From Clostridiales bacterium (GTDB lineage Bacteria; Bacillota; Clostridia; Christensenellales; Aristaeellaceae), in the NCBI GenBank assembly GCA_015056255.1, contig SVGP01000011.1, positions 1-64,000 on the forward strand: a DNA stretch of 64,000 nucleotides, given 5' to 3'. The translations under genes and the position numbers were made by a program. Positions 42,216 to 51,298 of the stretch are shown here, piece after piece (position 1 is the stretch's first letter; every line of letters starts with the position of its first letter). The notes beneath the pieces were generated by a model. That model was not told the origin of the DNA and made no database searches. It worked only from the letters and a program-made list of their open reading frames with translations.

Positions 42216-43937
42216 TTAACGCGCGTATTTGATGACGGCAAAGCCGTACGCATTCAGTATACCATCTTCATACTTTTCAGAAAAGAGGATTTCTCCATCC
42301 GGCGAAATCTTTTTTGTTTTATCCGAGCAATTCAAAAGGATATCGATTCTTTCTCCTTCATATTCACGCGCATAGCGAAAAAAGCCGCCGCCCTTTTCGC
42401 TTTCAGTCACACGGAAGTTTCCGCGTCTGATCGTATTTTCCTTGTTTCTTAAGAAAAGTACGCGCCTGTAAAAATGATAGAGATCTCCTTTTTCCTGATT
42501 CCACGGCATCGGATGGCGATATTCCTCTTCGAGTACGCCCGTCATTCCCCGCTCATCGCCGTAGAACACCGAAGGCATGCCCGGAAACGTCATTTGAAAA
42601 AGTACGGCAAGCTTCATTCTGCGTTCATCCCCGCCGCACAGGGAGAGAAACCGACTCACATCATGACTGTCTAAAAGATTCAGCTGAGCATATGCCACCT
42701 GCGTCCGATAGCGCATAAGCATATCGGTAACCCTGCTTTCAAATTCGCGCGCGTCAATATCCATGAGCGCAAAAAAACGTTTTGCATGCCGTCTGAAATC
42801 GTAATTCATCGCGCCGTCGAACATACTTCCGTCCAGCCAGTGGCTCGCCGTCTCCCAGATTTCGCCGATCAGACAAACGTCTTTCTTGATCCCCTTCACT
42901 CTTTTTCGGAAGGCCCGCCAGAAGCCGTCGTCAACTTCACTGGCTACATCCAGCCGCCAGCCGTCGATGTCATACTTTTCCACCCAGAATGCGCCGACAT
43001 CCAAAAAGTATTCCCGCACCTTAGGGTTGTCAGTCGCAAGCTTCGGCATCATTCGCTCGTAGCCGAAGCATTCGTAATTCGGATAATCCTCCATGTTGTC
43101 AGGAACGACGATCGGCTCATTCAGATCATAAAACCAGTCCCAGTACTTGGAAGCGCGGTCCTTTTTTACGGCGTCCTGAAACGCAAAGAACCGCCATCCG
43201 CAGTGGTTGAATACGCCGTCAATCATAACGCGCATATTCATTTTGTGCGCCGCTTTCACAAGCGCTTCAAATTCCTCGTCCGTTCCGAATGCAGGATCAA
43301 TGTGATAATAGTCAATCAGATCGTACTTGTGATATTCGCCTGCAGCAAAAATCGGATTCATGTAAATGACGTTAAAGCCAAGCTCCCGGATGTAATCGAG
43401 GTTCTCCGTTATTCCTCGTATCGTTCCGCCAAGCTTTCCGCGAACGATTTCGCCCTGATAGGTCATTTGCGTGCTTTTTCCCGAAATGAATGCCTTTTTC
43501 GTTGCAAAGCTGTCGGGGAAGATATTGTATACGCTTGCATCCTTCATCCATTCGGGAATCATTGCCCGATCTGCGCGGTGGTTAAAAGGCAATTGAAAGT
43601 ATTCCGACCGGTCAATGGTCATTTCGCTGTTAAACCGCGCGCCGTAATAAAGCGTGTTTTCACCCGCATGATCCGTAACAGAGAAGCCATAGAGAACGCG
43701 CTTGATCTCCGTTTTCAGCGTGATCTCCCAGAAATCGAACAAGTCGTCGCCCATCACCCTTTGCATCGGCTGATAAAAATAATCCACAGGCGTTTTCCGG
43801 CAGGCACGGTCGCCATAGAAAAATACACATTGCTTAAGATCGTCTTTAGCCGAACGCATGCGAAAAACAAGCGTGTTTTCATCCACCGCGAAAGCATATT
43901 CCGACATGGGGATATGAAGAAAGGCTCCGTAATTCAT
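42216..43937 (-). CDS. GH13 neopullulanase/cyclomaltodextrinase-type alpha-glycosidase
   Basis: 573 residues: N-terminal beta domain (CBM34-like, 1-120), (beta/alpha)8 barrel, C-terminal beta domain. Nucleophile Asp330 (GWRLDVASE), acid/base Glu359 (LIGEIWE), stabiliser Asp426 (LDSHDVSRF). No signal peptide, so it degrades imported maltodextrins in the cytoplasm. Seven bp after malG. The CBM34-like domain favours the GH13_20 group. Confidence 0.92.
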   Translation of the reverse strand: MNYGAFLHIPMSEYAFAVDENTLVFRMRSAKDDLKQCVFFYGDRACRKTPVDYFYQPMQRVMGDDLFDFWEITLKTEIKRVLYGFSVTDHAGENTLYYGARFNSEMTIDRSEYFQLPFNHRADRAMIPEWMKDASVYNIFPDSFATKKAFISGKSTQMTYQGEIVRGKLGGTIRGITENLDYIRELGFNVIYMNPIFAAGEYHKYDLIDYYHIDPAFGTDEEFEALVKAAHKMNMRVMIDGVFNHCGWRFFAFQDAVKKDRASKYWDWFYDLNEPIVVPDNMEDYPNYECFGYERMMPKLATDNPKVREYFLDVGAFWVEKYDIDGWRLDVASEVDDGFWRAFRKRVKGIKKDVCLIGEIWETASHWLDGSMFDGAMNYDFRRHAKRFFALMDIDAREFESRVTDMLMRYRTQVAYAQLNLLDSHDVSRFLSLCGGDERRMKLAVLFQMTFPGMPSVFYGDERGMTGVLEEEYRHPMPWNQEKGDLYHFYRRVLFLRNKENTIRRGNFRVTESEKGGGFFRYAREYEGERIDILLNCSDKTKKISPDGEILFSEKYEDGILNAYGFAVIKYAR

Positions 43938-43944
43938 GCTTTCG

Positions 43945-44793
43945 TCATCCTTTCACTCCGCCCGACGTGAGGCCGGAGACCATGTTTTTCTGACACAGGA
44001 AAAAGATTACCAATACAGGCATGCTGACCAGTATGGAAGCCGCGGCAAAAACCGGCCAGGAGCCGCTGGTTTCCGTAGCCTGCAGAGAATACAGCCCCGC
44101 CGCCAGCGTCATTCGGTTTTCACCCGTCAGGAAATTGACCGAGAAAATGTATTCATTCCATACAAAGTTTACAATCATCACGCCCGTCACAATCAGCGTG
44201 GGCTTTGAAAGCGGCATCACGATTTTCGTAACCAGCATCCTGTCGCTGCATCCGTCGATGCGCCCCGCCTCCTCAATCTCAATGGGAATCGCGTCAAAAT
44301 AGCCCTTCATATTGAGAAGCGCAAAAACGCTCATCGTGCCTGCGTAAATGACAATCAGCCCGATATGCGTATTGATCAGCGAAAGCGAGCTCATCAGCCT
44401 GTATATAGCAAACATCGAAAGCACCGAAGGAAAGGAATACAGAAGCAGCAGAATTTTCAGAATCGCGCGTCTGCCCGAAAACCGCTTTCTTGAAAACACA
44501 TATGCCGCGGGAACTGAGCAAGCCATGGAGAGGACAACGGTCGATAAAGTCAGAAGGGCCGTGTTTAAAAGCCATGTAAGCACAGGCTCGTCGACAAGAA
44601 CTGACCGATAGTGGCTAAGCGTAAACTCCTTTGGAATAAAGGAAAAGCTGCTGGACAAAAGCCCTCCCTGCGCGTCCAGGGAAACCGACAGCGCATATAA
44701 AATCGGAAGAAGCGCCAAAAAGCAGCAGGCGATAAAAAACGCATTAATCAGCGCAGAGGACAGTATGCGCTTTGCCATTTTCTTTTTCTTCAT
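43945..44793 (-). CDS. Maltodextrin-type ABC importer permease, MalG-like
   Basis: 282 residues, six membrane segments; permease loop EEAGRIDGCSDRMLVTKIVMPLSKP (EAA motif, given in family form as EAGRIDG). Overlaps malF by ATGA. The operon contains no ATPase gene, so a shared MsmK/UgpC-type ATPase elsewhere must serve it; the one at 62796-63890 is a candidate. Confidence 0.9.
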   Translation of the reverse strand: MKKKKMAKRILSSALINAFFIACCFLALLPILYALSVSLDAQGGLLSSSFSFIPKEFTLSHYRSVLVDEPVLTWLLNTALLTLSTVVLSMACSVPAAYVFSRKRFSGRRAILKILLLLYSFPSVLSMFAIYRLMSSLSLINTHIGLIVIYAGTMSVFALLNMKGYFDAIPIEIEEAGRIDGCSDRMLVTKIVMPLSKPTLIVTGVMIVNFVWNEYIFSVNFLTGENRMTLAAGLYSLQATETSGSWPVFAAASILVSMPVLVIFFLCQKNMVSGLTSGGVKG

Positions 44794-45698
44794 GCCGCCT
44801 CCCCCTTCCGTTTTGCGTTTGTGACAAAGGAAAACGCGATCAGAAGCGCAAAAATCATAATGGAGATGGCGGACGAATAGCCGTAATTATTCGTGATAAA
44901 CGCGTTTTCATAGGCGTAGGTGATGATGGTATGAAAATGCGAGCCCGTCTGCGCGCCGACTCTGAGCGTCATTAGATAAACCACGTCAAACTGCTTGAAT
45001 GTAGTAAAGACAGTGATCAGCACAGACGGGGCGATTACGGGCTTTAAGCAAGGAACCGTAATTGAAACCGCTCTTCGCAGTGCGTCTGCGCCGTCCAGAT
45101 ACGCCGATTCATAATAGCTTTTGTCGATGCTTTTCATGCCGCCGTCCATAATCATGATCATAAACGGAAGCGCAAGCCAGAGATTGACAAGCGTGCACGT
45201 GAGAAACGCACCCGCATCGGTCGAAAGCCACCTGACCGTAATCCCCGTCATATCGCGCATCCACCGGGTCAGAAGGCCGAATTCTGAATTAAACATGCCG
45301 GTTTTCCATAAAAGGATACTCACATAACCCGGCATTGCCCACGGAAACATGAGAATGGTTTTATACACGTTTCGAAGCGGCAGACGGGAAACGTTTAGAA
45401 GGCAGGCAATTACAAAGGCAATGAAAAGCTGCAAAACCATATTGACAATCGTCCATAAAACCGTGCCCAGAAGCGCGGACAGAAAGCCTGAGTCAAACAC
45501 CGCTATAGCGCGCATATAGTTTTCAAATCCGATTACGTCAAATTCAAACCAATGGTAGGTATTCATATTGGTAAGGGAAATATAGCCCGTGTACGCAATC
45601 GGGAATACCACAATCAGCATAATTAATAGAAGCGACGGCGCGCTCACAAGATAGCCCATAAGCGCCGCGCGCGTGGATTTTGACGTTTCCTTCATCAT
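44790..45698 (-). CDS. Maltodextrin-type ABC importer permease, MalF-like
   Basis: 302 residues, six membrane segments with EAA loop ESAYLDGADALRRAVSITVP. Start codons ATGATG overlap the malE stop. Pairs with the MalG-like protein. Confidence 0.9.
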   Translation of the reverse strand: MMKETSKSTRAALMGYLVSAPSLLLIMLIVVFPIAYTGYISLTNMNTYHWFEFDVIGFENYMRAIAVFDSGFLSALLGTVLWTIVNMVLQLFIAFVIACLLNVSRLPLRNVYKTILMFPWAMPGYVSILLWKTGMFNSEFGLLTRWMRDMTGITVRWLSTDAGAFLTCTLVNLWLALPFMIMIMDGGMKSIDKSYYESAYLDGADALRRAVSITVPCLKPVIAPSVLITVFTTFKQFDVVYLMTLRVGAQTGSHFHTIITYAYENAFITNNYGYSSAISIMIFALLIAFSFVTNAKRKGEAA

Positions 45699-46900
45699 TT
45701 CATCGCCTCAATTAATTGTTCCGCCTTCTTCTGCGCGTTCTCCGCCGCGGTTTCCACGTCGATTCCGGACATGTTTACATCCGTTAAAAGATTGCCCGCA
45801 ACCGTCCACATCACGTCCATTTCGGGGATATTCGGCATGGGATAGGCGTTTTCAGCCGTTGTGCGCATCGCCATAATCAGCTCGTCCGATTTAACCTCTG
45901 CATTTTCATAGCACACTTCCATCGCCGGCGCGCAGCCGCTGGCTTTGGAAAGCGCGATCATGATTTCGGGGCTCTGAAGCGCCTTTAAAACTGTCTTGAT
46001 TGCATCTGCATTCTTGTTATACCTCGCTTTGATCACGTGAAGCCCCTGTATGCCGGAATACGGCGCGAGGGCAAGGCCGGTTTCATCCACAACGGGCATG
46101 GGCGCGATGCCCACATCAATGCCCGCTGCGCGAACCGTGGGCACAAACCACGGGCCGGCTATCGTCGCGTGGGCCATACCGCTTGTAAAAAGCGTATTGA
46201 CCATCGCATATTCCGTCTCGCCCGGCATATAGGACACGAATTTTTTATGATAGGAAACCGCTTTTTTGACGTTTTCGGTATCAAGCAGGGGCTGCCCATC
46301 CGCGCTGATCAGGCTTGCGCCAAAGCCGTGAATCCAGCCCGCCGCATAATAGGGCGTTGAATGCTGCTCGACAAAACCGTAATGGCCGTACTTGGTTTTT
46401 CTGACCATGTATTCATACAATTGCTCGGTGCTTTTGGGAATATCCTCTTCTTTCATGTATTTTTTGTTGTACATGAAAAGAAGCGTTTCAAAATACAGGG
46501 GCATCTGGTAAATCTTTCCCTTGTACTCTGCGCCGGATGATGCCAGATTCACATATCCATCCAGCGCATTTTCGCCCAGAATGTCCGTAATGGGCGTTAA
46601 AATGCCCATTTCCGCATACACGCCGATTTTATCGTGCGCAAAGAAATACATATCCGGCGCGGCGTTTGCGTCGTTTCCCACCAGCTTCAGGCTCTCCGTA
46701 AGCCCGGTTTTCTTTTCAAAAACCACTTTGACCTCGTTTTCCAGCCCCTTCAGCGCATTTTGAAGGACTTCGATCACCTTGTCCTCCTTGTCGTGCCAGA
46801 TGGTCACGGTTTTAACGCCCGCTTCCTCCTTCGGTCCGCCCGCACAGCCGGACAAGGCTATCAAAATCAGCGCAAGCATCAAACACAATACCCTTTTCAT
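45695..46900 (-). CDS. Maltodextrin-binding lipoprotein, MalE-like
   Basis: 401 residues. Lipobox LSGC with lipidated Cys19. Family-1 sugar-binding protein features: VTIWHDKEDKVIEVLQNAL, MYFFAHDKIGVYAEMG, MAHATIAGPWFVPTVRAAGIDVGIAP (split here as AGPWFVP and GIAPMP). The third of three close ATGs (46900) has AGGAGG 6 bp upstream and gives a normal lipoprotein signal. Preceded by the starch-binding protein gene, so starch fragments are the likely ligand. Confidence 0.9.
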   Translation of the reverse strand: MKRVLCLMLALILIALSGCAGGPKEEAGVKTVTIWHDKEDKVIEVLQNALKGLENEVKVVFEKKTGLTESLKLVGNDANAAPDMYFFAHDKIGVYAEMGILTPITDILGENALDGYVNLASSGAEYKGKIYQMPLYFETLLFMYNKKYMKEEDIPKSTEQLYEYMVRKTKYGHYGFVEQHSTPYYAAGWIHGFGASLISADGQPLLDTENVKKAVSYHKKFVSYMPGETEYAMVNTLFTSGMAHATIAGPWFVPTVRAAGIDVGIAPMPVVDETGLALAPYSGIQGLHVIKARYNKNADAIKTVLKALQSPEIMIALSKASGCAPAMEVCYENAEVKSDELIMAMRTTAENAYPMPNIPEMDVMWTVAGNLLTDVNMSGIDVETAAENAQKKAEQLIEAMK

Positions 46901-46927
46901 TTTCATCCTCCTGCACATGCAAAATCA

Positions 46928-46953
46928 GGAGAAGAGGCGTTTGCCCCCTCTCC
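46928..46953 (-). terminator. Hairpin between the starch-binding gene and malE
   Basis: On the minus-strand RNA GGAGAGGGGGC pairs with GCCTCTTCTCC using G-U wobbles, followed by TGATTTTGC. Probably leaky, letting part of transcription continue into malEFG. Confidence 0.6.
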
Positions 46954-46969
46954 CGAAGATAATATGCTC

Positions 46970-47953
46970 TTAATTTACCGCTTCATAGGCGACGGTCGCT
47001 TCTTCCGCGCTGATTACCATGATGTAGAGGTCTTTTCCTGCCTCCACGCGAAGATCCGTCGTCTGTACCGTTCCCCCATTGGCGTTCACGATCACGCTGT
47101 TGATCCAGCCGGGAACGACGATTTTGTATACGCCATCCTCGCCCTTTTCAAAAGCTTCGCCCGGCCAGGAAACAAACGCGTTCGTTCCGTCCGGATGGCT
47201 CCACGCCCAAAGGCACGGCTCCGCCCAGTCTTCGGGCACAGTGGCATACACGGCGATATCGGCAGCCTTGGGCGCCGTGGGATCGTCGTAGGTCACGTCG
47301 AAAGTCGCATCGGCATTGACTGTAATCCAGAGATCCGCCGGATCCAGATCCTTGATGTCCGCCGTCTGAACCGCTCCGCCATTTGCGTTGATGATTACGC
47401 AGTTGCACCACGCCGGCACCATAGCCGAATACCAGCCGTTTTCGTTGGCTTTCATCTGTCTTCCCGGCCACGGAGCAAAAGCGCTTTTGCCGGAAGGATC
47501 CTCCCAGGCCCAAACGCCCGGATTTTCCCAGCTTGCGTCCACCTTGGCGTATACGGTGAATCGCTCGGTGTATTCGGGCGCATCGCCCTCCGTCAGCTTG
47601 TCAAAAGAAGCCGTCGCCGTCTTGTCGGCGTTTACGGTGATCCATGCGCTCTTTTTGTCGATGGCAACCGCATCGGTCTGAACGGTTCCGTCGTTGGCGT
47701 TCACAATCGCCATTTCCATGCCCGCAGGCAGATAAATGTAATACCAGCCCGCATTATTGGGATCGGGCTCCATCATTTCGCCCGGCCACGCAGCAAAGGC
47801 GTTCACGCCCTCCTCGTTCCACGCCCATACGCACGGATACGCCCAGTCCTCGGGAACGGACGCATAAAGAACGATTCTCTCTTCATCCTCCGAAAGCGCG
47901 CTCACAGCAAAGAGCATCATAAGCGCAAGCAATGCACAAAGAATTTTTTTCAT
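46970..47953 (-). CDS. Secreted starch-binding protein with three CBM26-like modules
   Basis: 327 residues. Signal peptide 1-20 (cleavage near SALSED), then three modules of about 90 residues (about 26-118, 130-224, 232-325). Each has VYA..PEDW..P..WAW, a WPG motif (AAWPGE, APWPGR, VSWPGE), a VIVNAN/GxVQT segment and a WITV-like end strand, the pattern of starch-binding module 26. No catalytic domain, no LPxTG and no membrane anchor. Start at 47953 follows AGGAGGAAACG. Lies upstream of malE in the same direction, so it should capture starch for the importer. Confidence 0.87.
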   Translation of the reverse strand: MKKILCALLALMMLFAVSALSEDEERIVLYASVPEDWAYPCVWAWNEEGVNAFAAWPGEMMEPDPNNAGWYYIYLPAGMEMAIVNANDGTVQTDAVAIDKKSAWITVNADKTATASFDKLTEGDAPEYTERFTVYAKVDASWENPGVWAWEDPSGKSAFAPWPGRQMKANENGWYSAMVPAWCNCVIINANGGAVQTADIKDLDPADLWITVNADATFDVTYDDPTAPKAADIAVYATVPEDWAEPCLWAWSHPDGTNAFVSWPGEAFEKGEDGVYKIVVPGWINSVIVNANGGTVQTTDLRVEAGKDLYIMVISAEEATVAYEAVN

Positions 47954-47988
47954 GTTCGTTTCCTCCTTGTGTTTATCGGTATAATTTA

Positions 47989-48016
47989 AGTATACTTTTA
48001 ACAAAAGGAAAGTCAA
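47989..48016 (-). promoter_or_regulatory. Promoter of the starch-binding/maltodextrin operon
   Basis: Minus strand: -35 TTGACT (48011-48016), 16-bp spacer, -10 TATACT (47989-47994). Confidence 0.8.
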
Positions 48017-48138
48017 CACGCAAAAAGGAAATCGGTTTCCATGAAAAAAGTGAGTTTGGAACTGGCTTTTTTACGATTTTATATTTTTTGTTTCCATGTA
48101 TTTCTATAAGGCGTATAAACACATCCGAAAGATAAAAT

Positions 48139-48219
48139 GCGCGGGCGATCAATGATCGCCCCTACTTTTTGTGATTGTATTATAGCAATCCTGTAGGGGC
48201 GGTCATTGACCGCCCGCGC
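48139..48219. repeat. Three-hairpin intergenic element (family A, copy 2)
   Basis: Left arm 48139-48165 (GCGCGGGCGATC...CCCCTAC), 27-bp centre with ATTG/CAAT stem, right arm 48193-48219 (GTAGGGGCGGTC...CGCGC). Arms differ from each other at only two positions, and both changes keep each arm self-complementary. It lies 19 bp past the GH20 stop. Confidence 0.85.
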
Positions 48220-48238
48220 TTCTTTTATTGCTTGGGTT

Positions 48239-50011
48239 TTACACAAGGTTCAGAATCTCTTCTTTTCTGCCCTTTAAGTGCACCATAAACTTTTCGATGC
48301 CCTTTGCGTAGTTTCTGTAGTTCCAAAGCTCCTCGTATTCATCGATGGCAAGGTCGAGCATTTTCACAAGCGCGTCGGCCTTTTCCTTCGTGATTTCGGG
48401 ATTGAGCTTTACTTTGCACACTTCGCTTCCAAGCTCGATTAAAAGCGCGGTAAAGCGGATTTCCCTCTTCATGCGCTCGTCAAAGTCGATTTTTTCGATG
48501 TCAGCCATGACGCGGCTGACGTAATCGGTGACGTTGTCAAAGTAGAAGTCGTCGCCCGAATCCTTAAGATCGAAAAGGTGCGCGTATTTGGTTTGGTTCA
48601 TGGGCATGGACAGCTGCTTTGCGCACATGGTGCAAACGTGCACGCGCTCGGGCTCCAGAAGGTAATAGTTCGCCATTCTGTACATGAGGCGGGATACCTT
48701 TTTGCCTTCAAAAGCATATTCGTCCACAAAGTCCTCAGAAGCGCGAATAAACTCGGCCTTAAAACTTTCGCCGTCCTGCATCTTTCCGATGTTCCAACCA
48801 TACTGGCCGTTTAATGCGCAGGGCACCATGCTCCATACGCCGAACTGCGGATGCCCGTTGTCGCCCCAATCGGTCAGAAGGAGTCCCTCCGCGCCGTATT
48901 CCACAGCAAGCTCCGCGCAGGTTCTAATATTGAAGGTGGTTACATCCATTCTGCTTGTGAAGGAGCCGTGGGTGTTGCAGGAGGGGCAGACGTAGTAGCG
49001 AACGCCCGCGTTTTTGTAGGCGATGCAGTGGTCGGTCATGCGCTGGGACTGAATGAGCTCATAGCCCCATTCAAGCGCGATGGCGTCCTTGGGCACCATG
49101 TGGTAGCTCTGGGGATAGTTGTAGATCATATCCGCCCAGAACATAACCTTTTTTCCATAGGTGGACGTGATGTGGTCATTCAGCTTATTAAGCCACTCCA
49201 TGAACACAACATCCTCGCCCTTTTCCCTGCAGTATTCCTCGATCTGGAATTTACCAAGGCCGTAGGCTTCGTCAAGGCCGATGTTTACATAATCGCTTGA
49301 GAAGTTGGGCAGAAGCGATGCATAGAGGTTCTTCATGAACTCAAAGCTCTCGGGCAGGATGGGGTTCAAAGTGGAAGGCGTCTCGTCCGCTTCGAACAGG
49401 CCCAGATGGTGGAAATCCGGCTTTTTGAGCCAGGTATACATGTGACCGAAGGAATTCTGGTTGGGCACAAGGTCCATGAAGCGATCGCGGCAATATTTAT
49501 CCAATTCCCGGATATCCTCGGGCGTCAGGCAGTCAAAATCCGCCGTCTCTTTGGGATAGGCGGCGTATTTGAAGCAGTCGCCCTCCATGTACAGCTGAAA
49601 TTCGTTGTATTTAAGGCTCACGAGGAAATCGATCATCGTTTTGATGGTCTCGACTTTCGGCATGCGGCCGCGGCTGATATCCAGCATGTAGCCGCGACGC
49701 TTGATGTCGGGTTTATCGACGATTTTCGTATACTGCACCTTTCCCCTGCCGCGCTTAGCCAACTGCAGAAGCGAAGTTGCCGCTCGGAACAGGCCTTCTT
49801 CCGTGGTATATTCAATCAAAATCCCGTTTTCGTCTATGCTCAGACGGTATTCCTCCTGAGTTAGACCCTCGATTTTCCGGATGGTAACGCCCTCATAGCC
49901 CGTCTGGATTTCGCGGTAGAACATAACTACGTCGTAATCCTTCAGGCACTTTTTCATCTGATAAAAGCCGTCCAGCATTTCAATTTGTCTCGGCAGCGGA
50001 AACAGCATCAT
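48239..50011 (-). CDS. GH20-like beta-N-acetylhexosaminidase
   Basis: 590 residues. N-terminal alpha/beta domain, then a TIM barrel opening with KRRGYMLDISRGRMPKVETI. The Asp-Glu catalytic pair of GH20 is Asp247-Glu248 in VNIGLDEAYG; the Asp helps the substrate acetamido group act as nucleophile. No signal peptide, so acts on imported amino-sugar glycans. Start at 50011: GGAGGA lies 7 bp upstream, and the longer frame begins with a TTG overlapping that site. Last gene of the operon; an extended C-terminal helical region is present. Confidence 0.85.
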   Translation of the reverse strand: MMLFPLPRQIEMLDGFYQMKKCLKDYDVVMFYREIQTGYEGVTIRKIEGLTQEEYRLSIDENGILIEYTTEEGLFRAATSLLQLAKRGRGKVQYTKIVDKPDIKRRGYMLDISRGRMPKVETIKTMIDFLVSLKYNEFQLYMEGDCFKYAAYPKETADFDCLTPEDIRELDKYCRDRFMDLVPNQNSFGHMYTWLKKPDFHHLGLFEADETPSTLNPILPESFEFMKNLYASLLPNFSSDYVNIGLDEAYGLGKFQIEEYCREKGEDVVFMEWLNKLNDHITSTYGKKVMFWADMIYNYPQSYHMVPKDAIALEWGYELIQSQRMTDHCIAYKNAGVRYYVCPSCNTHGSFTSRMDVTTFNIRTCAELAVEYGAEGLLLTDWGDNGHPQFGVWSMVPCALNGQYGWNIGKMQDGESFKAEFIRASEDFVDEYAFEGKKVSRLMYRMANYYLLEPERVHVCTMCAKQLSMPMNQTKYAHLFDLKDSGDDFYFDNVTDYVSRVMADIEKIDFDERMKREIRFTALLIELGSEVCKVKLNPEITKEKADALVKMLDLAIDEYEELWNYRNYAKGIEKFMVHLKGRKEEILNLV

Positions 50012-50077
50012 ATATCTTTCCTCCAAACCAAATGTAGTATGTAAAGTATATCACTTACAGATGCGTTTTTCAATCCT

Positions 50078-51298
50078 TTATTCCGTCACAAGGCGCATGG
50101 CGATTTCGGCCCATCTTTCAAGATTTTGGGGATTTCTGTGGATGCTTGAAATGTCCTTTAGCGTAAACTCGCAGGAAATGCCGTTTCGCCTGCAGGCGTT
50201 AAGCGCGCGCCTGATTTCATTTTCAATCGCGCTTTCGTCAAGCGTTTCGGTCGCCACAAACGCAGGATTCGGCTTGTAGGCAAGCACATAATCACTTCCG
50301 AGCTTGTCTGCAGATTCGTCCACGTTCGCCCACGGCGTTATGGAAACCTTTCTAAGGTTGGGAAGCTTTTTGACAATATCAATCTTTTTGTCAAGCGGCT
50401 CGCAGCAGCCGTAATACACAAGTCCGAAGCCCTCAAAAAAGCGCTTGGCATAATCGATTTCAAATTCCTGGGTCATGCGCGGAGAAACGGAAGCGAAAAT
50501 CTGCGCGGCGCCTCTTCCCCACATGTTTTTGCGCGTGATCGATCCCGTCGTGTCCAGATCGTCTGCAAAGCCTACCGTGCAATGGATATACGGGCCGCAC
50601 GCGTCCAGAAGATTCATTTTTTCGAGTCTGTCAAAGTGCTCCATGCGAACGGACAGAAGCTTTTCCATCAGCATATGCGTGTATTCCGGCCTGTCGATAA
50701 GATCCCACAGAAGATTTTCCGCACCCCTCCACATGGCGATATCGTCCCACGGCTCGTAAAAGCCCGCATAGGTTATTCCCGTCATGCGTACGGGCAAAAT
50801 GCCGCTCAAAAGGTCGTTAAGCCTTTCCTCATCCCGCTTGTCCGCCGCCTCGTCCACCTCAATCGTCGGCGCATGCAGCTTATCAATGGATTCTTCGTCC
50901 GGCAATTGGTCTATGTAAGCGTGGGAAACGATGTTGTTGCCCTTATCGGCTGCCAGTATATTCTCGTGAACTTCAACGCCATAGGAGCCGACCTTGATGT
51001 GCCTTCCCCACGGAATATAGGGCGTTAAGATCATGTCGCAGGGAAAATGCTTCCAGCGGTAGAGCTGGTTTCTCAAAAACCATTCGACTGCGCGCTCCAT
51101 TTCGCCCGCGCACTGCATTTTCATTTCGTCTTCGCCTGACAGCTGATTCCACGGAATCTCATCTATCAGCACAACCGGACGAATCATTTTTTTGCCGTTG
51201 ACCGCTCGGAAAAGCTTTTCGTTTTCCTTATTTTTCGGATCGTTGGCATATTGCGCATATTCTGTTGCAAGGCTTCTGATGATTTCGCGATCCGTCAT
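50078..51298 (-). CDS. Uroporphyrinogen decarboxylase-superfamily protein
   Basis: 406 residues with a UroD/methyltransferase-A type barrel: GITYAGFYEPWDDIAMWRG, HCTVGFADDLD and a C-terminal YGCCEPLDKKIDIVKKLPNL resembling the metal-site region of corrinoid methyltransferases such as MtaA. No haem-synthesis genes surround it and the UroD N-terminal substrate motif is absent. It overlaps the GH63-like gene by ATGA and lies 66 bp before GH20, an unexpected partner for glycosidases. Function unknown; methyl removal from a methylated sugar is a speculation. Confidence 0.72.
   Translation of the reverse strand: MTDREIIRSLATEYAQYANDPKNKENEKLFRAVNGKKMIRPVVLIDEIPWNQLSGEDEMKMQCAGEMERAVEWFLRNQLYRWKHFPCDMILTPYIPWGRHIKVGSYGVEVHENILAADKGNNIVSHAYIDQLPDEESIDKLHAPTIEVDEAADKRDEERLNDLLSGILPVRMTGITYAGFYEPWDDIAMWRGAENLLWDLIDRPEYTHMLMEKLLSVRMEHFDRLEKMNLLDACGPYIHCTVGFADDLDTTGSITRKNMWGRGAAQIFASVSPRMTQEFEIDYAKRFFEGFGLVYYGCCEPLDKKIDIVKKLPNLRKVSITPWANVDESADKLGSDYVLAYKPNPAFVATETLDESAIENEIRRALNACRRNGISCEFTLKDISSIHRNPQNLERWAEIAMRLVTE

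Noticed and set aside
46634-47989. 451-codon plus-strand frame across malE and the starch-binding gene
   Set aside because: Runs antisense through two genes with clear domains and repeats; no start signal.
48139-48219. Simple terminator
   Set aside because: It may end transcription, but the repeated three-hairpin plan and the second copy at 33803-33882 show it is a repeat element.
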